A DNA stretch of 10,385 nt, from the NCBI GenBank assembly GCA_001247695.2, contig LGRX02031613.1, forward strand, positions 1-10,385, read 5' to 3'. Origin of the DNA: Cymbomonas tetramitiformis (Eukaryota > Chlorophyta > Pyramimonadophyceae > Pyramimonadales > Pyramimonadaceae). A program made the translations under genes and the position numbers. Positions 6,943-10,385 of the stretch are shown in pieces (the first letter of the stretch is position 1; every line of letters begins with the position of its first letter). The notes under the pieces were generated by a model. The model did not search any database. It was given only the letters and a program-made list of their open reading frames with translations, and was not told the origin of the DNA.

Positions 6943-9150
6943 TTACCTTCTGGAAATCAGCTCAGTACAATACTTGGCCTCGCGCATAAAAGCCACAACC
7001 TCGTTGATGTCAATATTTTTCAGGACTTCTTTCTCCACCACTTGTTTCTTATGCGTCACGCCGTCGAAACATACATTGAACTGCTCCGCCTTAGCATACC
7101 GCGTCTTCAAGAGCCCATCGCATTTGACTGTAGATGCGCGGGTATGCGCACGTGTCAGCAGCAGTGAAAGGTCCCACTTCGGAGGTAATCGCTCGGGATG
7201 TCGCTCTCGCACGGCCTCCACCTTCAAAGGCAAGGGGAAGGTTGCTTTCAATTCCTCGTGTCGTTGTTGGCTCACCAGATCTGGCGTTGCGGCTCGGAGT
7301 CCCAATAGACAGCTCCGCGTTGTTTGCTCCATGTCCAATACCGTGTTTCCCTTCCCCTTGCGCTTCCATTCCGGGTTGTTCATATAGCCCGGGGCGGAGT
7401 CGACGTCGGGATAACTGGTACAAATAATCAGCCCAAGGTTCGGGTCCTCGTCCACGCCACTTGGTAGCCATTCCTTGAACCTGTCACCAAACTTGTACTT
7501 CGCTCGGACGAGCTTGTCCGGAGCGACGTAAAAGCACCAAGTATGCACCTTGCGGTCTCGTCCAGCGTGGCCACCAAACTCTTCGTTCAAGTGCGGGTCG
7601 ATCCACGATTTGAAGTCCAAGTTGCAGCCGACGACGTACGTGTGCTTGTTGATGGTTGTTATCGTCCAGGCAAAGAGAAAGGCAATCCATTGTTCCAAAG
7701 ATATGAACCAATGGCCTTTTTTATCCGCGGTCTTACCCCACAACAGCATCTTCAGCAACCCGAAAAAGCCATCGACGTCGTTGTGGGAGTGGCCTACGGG
7801 CAGACGGTGTAGGTAGATCTCTTTGTACAGCCCGTGGTGAACCAGGATGCAGAAGAAGGCGAAAACATGCCGGTTCCAGTTTTCCGACCCTCCGTCCATT
7901 TGCACGTGGCATGTTTGCCGAAAGTGCCGCTCCGTGTTCTCCACCACATACCGTAGCAGAATATTGAGCGTCGTGAGGCACATGTTCACGTCTTTGCCAG
8001 GAACCCATGGCATAAGTAAACACATGCACAACACCGTGCCGTGCATCACGACTGCTTGCAGATGAAGGTGGAAGAAACTTCCAGCTTTGTCGCTCATCGC
8101 CTTGACCTTCACGGGGAAGTGCGGACAAACGGTGTTGTTGTTTGCCGCCCCGTCGAAACAATACGAGTCACTGATGCCGAACTGGTTGGCACTATCAGCA
8201 CGGGTGTTATTGTACTGAGCTCTCTCATTTCGATCATCACTCCGGTGCGCGTCGTTAAGCGTCTTCCAGTCCTCCAGGTCCTCCAAGTCCTTTACAGCAC
8301 GGCGCTGCTTCGTCAAGATTTCGCATGTCGTGCACTTACCTGCACAATCCTTCCGCTTGCGCATGGTAATATGCTTCGCGCGGAGGTACTCGCGCAGATA
8401 CTTGCGAAACTGCGTGATTTTAACCTGATAAACGCCGCGACGCATAAGCTTGTATGCGGCATAACAATCGGCTGGTCGGATCGGATTCATTTGGAGTTTG
8501 CCGTTTTGAGGTTGTGGCTCCGCCAACGGCAAAATCTCGTGAGCAGCGTACTCCAAGAAATAAGTCCAGTTCAGGTTCGTCGGGTCGTTGTACAGCGTCA
8601 AATTCCTCTTCCTTGTGCTCTCCAGCATGCCGCCCCCACACACGTGCGCGTGCCACTTGAACCATGTGCTTTCGGGAATAAAGTGCAGTCGTCGAAACGC
8701 ATCCTTGCAGACTTTCTTGCCCAGGAACGTCAGCGAGTCGAACATCTCTATTTCAAGCTTCTGCGATCCGGGCTTGAACCTACGCGCACGAGTAAGCTCC
8801 GCGATGATGTTCTCCTTGAACTGGCGACCGTTTAGCGTAGACTTCTCACGTAACTACGCCTGCACGGGACGATACTCGAATTGGGACAGACAGCGCCTCC
8901 CACACCTGCATTCGTTGGCGGGGTCCATCAGATCCCCGATCTTTGTCACGCTTTCCGCAGTATTGTTGGGCCCATATCCCGACGTTTTTGATTCTGCTTC
9001 CGGTTCGGAACGCTTCGCCTTTCTTGGGTTGATGGTTTTCGTCTTGCATATAAAGTCTTCCACCGTTTCATAGTAATAATCTTCTGAACCAGAAGAATTA
9101 GACGAAGCGCTAAGCTCAGATTCGCCTTCAGAGCACGACGAGTATAACAT
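6943..9150 (-). pseudogene. Transposase-like gene with a DUF7869-type integrase-like domain, interrupted by one in-frame TAG
   Basis: One continuous frame of 735 codons from ATG 9150 to TAA 6945-6943, broken only by TAG at codon 99. Residues 1-60 are Ser/acid-rich. CRCGRRC (81-87, C-x-C-x3-C) is the short Cys knuckle that opens this family; the sequence after the TAG continues the same domain (LREKSTLNGRQFKENI...) up to FLGKKVCKDAFRRLHFI near 145-160. CAGKCTTC at about 269-276 heads a charged helix, as in DUF7869-type proteins. The catalytic-core-like region follows: QMDGGSENWN (Asp at about 419) and LPVGHSHNDVDGFFG (about 450-463), the latter typical of these RNase H-fold integrase-like domains. 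The first acidic residue is not certain. The likely role is DNA transposition in the nucleus. Inverted repeats enclose the gene. The stop suggests a disabled copy; an internal Met at 8745 would give a 600-residue product lacking the Cys knuckle. The 3' end may be spliced (donor at 6946). Confidence 0.75.
8854..8856 (-). other. In-frame TAG within the transposase-like gene
   Basis: The frame is protein-like on both sides: it ends ...CLSQFEYRPVQA before the stop and resumes LREKSTLNGRQFKENI after it. There is no credible splice pair within about 60 bases that removes it, and other genes in the window appear to use TAG as a true stop. The simplest reading is a nonsense mutation or a sequence error. 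The TTA after it does not resemble the CAR-YYA readthrough context. Confidence 0.75.
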
Positions 9151-9281
9151 ATTTCCTTCCTTCCCGCTTTAGCGACTTGGCGCTTTCTCAAATGTTTAAG
9201 CTTCAAAGTTTCAAAACTAATGACCGGCGCGACGTTCCAGGCGTTCGAGCGTTTGATTGCCTTTCAATCGTCACATGTAGT

Positions 9282-9315
9282 CAGATCGCACTAGTCACAT
9301 CACTAGTGCGATCTG
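9282..9315. repeat. Perfect 14-bp inverted repeat with a 6-base loop
   Basis: CAGATCGCACTAGT (9282-9295) and ACTAGTGCGATCTG (9302-9315) are exact reverse complements separated by CACATC. The inner part is the core of the candidate transposon end. Confidence 0.95.
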
Positions 9316-9319
9316 ATTT
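9303..9319 (-). repeat. Right inverted repeat of the candidate transposon
   Basis: Reverse complement of 6909-6925 with one mismatch. It is also one arm of a hairpin with 9282-9295 and overlaps the ACTAGT cluster, so it may be both an end sequence and a binding site. Confidence 0.6.
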
Positions 9320-9322
9320 CGC

Positions 9323-9340
9323 ACTAGTCGCGCGACTAGT
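9323..9340. repeat. Perfect 18-bp palindrome
   Basis: ACTAGTCGCGCGACTAGT equals its own reverse complement. It lies eight bases after the preceding hairpin and contains two more ACTAGT sites; a further ACTAGT follows at 9345-9350. Together this gives five ACTAGT sites in about 60 bases, with starts 12, 21, 12 and 10 bases apart, which would suit a dimeric DNA-binding protein. Confidence 0.95.
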
Positions 9341-9499
9341 ACGGACTAGTGGCGTGAGTAGTGCGTTAATAGTGTGGTACTAGCGCGGTACTCGCGATAT
9401 GCTATCTTTAAGAATTGATTTTCACTATCGCAAGTATACTTTTCTGTGGACACAACGTTTTATCTTCTTTCTTCTCACTTACCATACTCCTACGTAATC

Positions 9500-10385
9500 A
9501 TGTCTGACGAAAAACTCTTTGGTGAAGGCTTCAAAGCGCAATCGGTGGAAGACCTTGAGAACAGCGGCACACAAGAGGTCCGAAACTGCGCCAAGATCCT
9601 TAAACGCTTGTTGACGGACGAGCAGCTGGAAACGATTTTCCCCATTTCGGGGAACAAAAGTCAACTGTCCGGAACGGGGTCGGAGGTGTTGCTCACTCCC
9701 GATATCATTGAGAACCGTTTTGAACACTACACGCCGGACGACGCGGCGTGTTACCGCAACCTGGCGTCGTGGCAATTTTTGAAATCGGTGACGCAAACCC
9801 AGTTCGTGGATAAGCGGGAGGAGGCGGAGAAACGAGGCACAAAACCAGGATTGTATGATATTTTCACAATGGTGAACGCGGCGGAGAAGAAGGAGGAGGC
9901 GAAGAAGGAGGGCGAGTCGGAGTTCGAGTCGGAGGAGGAGGCGAAGAAGGAGGGCGATGGGGAGGAGGAGGAGGAGGACGAGGACGACCAAGAGGACGAA
10001 ATTGAGATCCACTGCGCACAGCCCGCCGCAGAGGACCCAGAGAAGAAGTACACGACCTTCGCAACTAACAACGGTTTTGAGGTGATCTACAAGGTGGACG
10101 AGGAAGGGGTCCAGCAGCCCGCTGGACTCGAGAAATCGGACGAGGACAACGACCGGTTGGTTCTCTGGAACTACGCAGAGAACTTGGCGATGAAGCCGGC
10201 GCTCACATTGGTGCGAGTGCATCAGTATATGCCGCATTCTGAAAGGCATCTGGTGCACGCCATTAAAAAGTACATAGTCCCCAAGCAACCGGCGGAAGAG
10301 ACCGTCGACTTTGATATGGAAAACTACCGCATCCTGGAGACGGCGCCAGCAGCAGCCCTGCCAGAGCCAGCAGCAGAAGAAGCAG
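9500..10385 (+). CDS. Acidic protein of unknown function, 3' end beyond the window
   Basis: Open frame of 295 codons from ATG 9500 with no stop before the window edge. It starts MSDEKLFGEGFKAQSVEDLE. Residues 1-125 look globular, with a helical EVRNCAKILKRLLTDEQLET and aromatic-rich FEHYTPDDAACYRNLASWQF. Residues 128-168 form a Lys/Glu then almost purely Glu/Asp stretch containing a 42-bp-spaced duplication (EEAKKEG twice, from 9893 and 9935). A second globular part follows (about 182-275, with RLVLWNYAENLAMKPALTLV), then an Ala/Pro/Glu-rich linker at the edge. I recognise no family. A hydrophobic antisense frame here is a shadow created by the Glu/Lys codons. Pyrimidine-rich 5' leader; head-to-head with the transposase-like gene. 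It may be a host gene or a second gene of a larger element. Confidence 0.75.
   Translation, partial: MSDEKLFGEGFKAQSVEDLENSGTQEVRNCAKILKRLLTDEQLETIFPISGNKSQLSGTGSEVLLTPDIIENRFEHYTPDDAACYRNLASWQFLKSVTQTQFVDKREEAEKRGTKPGLYDIFTMVNAAEKKEEAKKEGESEFESEEEAKKEGDGEEEEEDEDDQEDEIEIHCAQPAAEDPEKKYTTFATNNGFEVIYKVDEEGVQQPAGLEKSDEDNDRLVLWNYAENLAMKPALTLVRVHQYMPHSERHLVHAIKKYIVPKQPAEETVDFDMENYRILETAPAAALPEPAAEEA

Larger units (their letters stand above)
6295..6946 (-). other. Possible 652-base intron of the transposase-like gene containing an antisense gene
   Basis: On the minus strand, AG|GTAAGA at 6947/6946 is a very good splice donor, and the apparent TAA stop of the transposase frame (6945-6943) lies inside it. 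The donor leaves two bases (AG) of a codon. The acceptor GCAG ending at 6295 adds one base (G), giving AGG and continuing ...LIS-R-R-YEDKHLHRV. The zinc-finger gene and its poly(A) signal sit wholly inside on the other strand. The chance of a phase match is one in three, so this is a hypothesis that competes with the transposon ending at 6909. Confidence 0.35.
6909..9319. mobile_element. Candidate 2.4-kb DNA transposon with terminal inverted repeats
   Basis: AAATGAGATCGCACTAG at 6909-6925 and CTAGTGCGATCTGATTT at 9303-9319 are reverse complements at 16 of 17 positions. They enclose the leftward transposase-like gene closely: 17 bases on the stop side and about 150 on the start side. A further direct copy of the core lies at 9282-9295. 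I find no clear target-site duplication in the flanking bases, so the exact ends are uncertain; the repeats could instead be subterminal binding sites. The gene inside carries a TAG, so this copy is probably inactive in its own right. Confidence 0.5.
9151..9499. promoter_or_regulatory. Divergent intergenic region, probable bidirectional promoter
   Basis: It separates the leftward transposase-like gene from the rightward gene at 9500. The middle (9282-9395) is packed with CTAGT and CGCG words; the right part (9400-9499) is AT-rich, then pyrimidine-rich up to the ATG. A GTATAC at about 9433 might act as a TATA-like element. The leader TTTTATCTTCTTTCTTCTCA resembles the leader of the zinc-finger gene (TTATCTTC...CTCTTAC) in composition. 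Confidence 0.5.

Noticed and set aside
8041..8835. Rightward 264-codon frame antisense to the transposase-like gene
   Set aside because: The opposite strand carries clear family motifs; this frame shows none and is a shadow.
8854..8856. Reassigned genetic code with TAG as a sense codon
   Set aside because: Two other genes in the window appear to end at TAG, and only one internal TAG is seen, so a nonsense mutation is simpler.
9479..10288. Leftward 269-codon frame with long Leu/Val-rich stretches, like a membrane protein
   Set aside because: The hydrophobic runs are the complement of GAG/GAC codons in the rightward acidic gene, which is open from 9500 to the window edge.

Overview
This window looks like nuclear DNA of a eukaryote, most likely an alga or another protist; the lineage cannot be read from the sequence. 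The reasons are: splice junctions whose reading phases fit, poly(A) signals, long acidic low-complexity protein tails, minisatellites, a tRNA-like Pol III promoter, and a transposase-like gene of a eukaryotic type. No bacterial operon layout or ribosome binding sites are visible. It reads as a repeat-rich, transposon-rich stretch rather than a gene-dense one.

Layout. Bases 1-650 are a minisatellite of 21-bp units arranged in a seven-unit higher-order repeat of 147 bp. Bases 735-2816 hold a leftward, apparently three-exon gene for an unrecognised nuclear-type protein (coiled coil, basic nuclear signal, acidic tail). Bases 3119-3190 carry an A-box/B-box pair like a tRNA or tRNA-derived SINE. 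Bases 3536-4021 hold two diverged copies of a roughly 200-bp repeat ending in T-runs, and 4122-4286 hold five 33-bp tandem units. The repeats share the word GGTCC followed by A/G-T. A rightward exon at 4465-4911 encodes a Cys-x-Cys-x2-Cys...His knuckle with an acidic tail, like the N-terminus of some plant and algal transposon proteins.

The right half is the most interesting part. A leftward gene (9150 to 6943) resembles eukaryotic transposases with an integrase-like DUF7869 domain. It is one continuous frame broken by a single TAG. Two matching inverted repeats, 16 of 17 bases identical, enclose it at 6909-6925 and 9303-9319, suggesting a DNA transposon of about 2.4 kb. A competing reading is that the gene continues through a 652-base intron into the leftward exon 6294-5355, because donor and acceptor phases match exactly. 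In that case the small rightward gene at 6366-6836, a C4HC3 zinc-finger (RING-CH-like) protein with a duplicated acidic/ILR-VFPW motif, lies antisense inside the intron. To the right, a palindrome-rich ACTAGT cluster (9282-9350) sits between the transposase start and a rightward acidic-protein gene that starts at 9500 and runs off the window.

All functions given are inferred from visible motifs; no searches were run. Splice sites were chosen by consensus and phase and are predictions.
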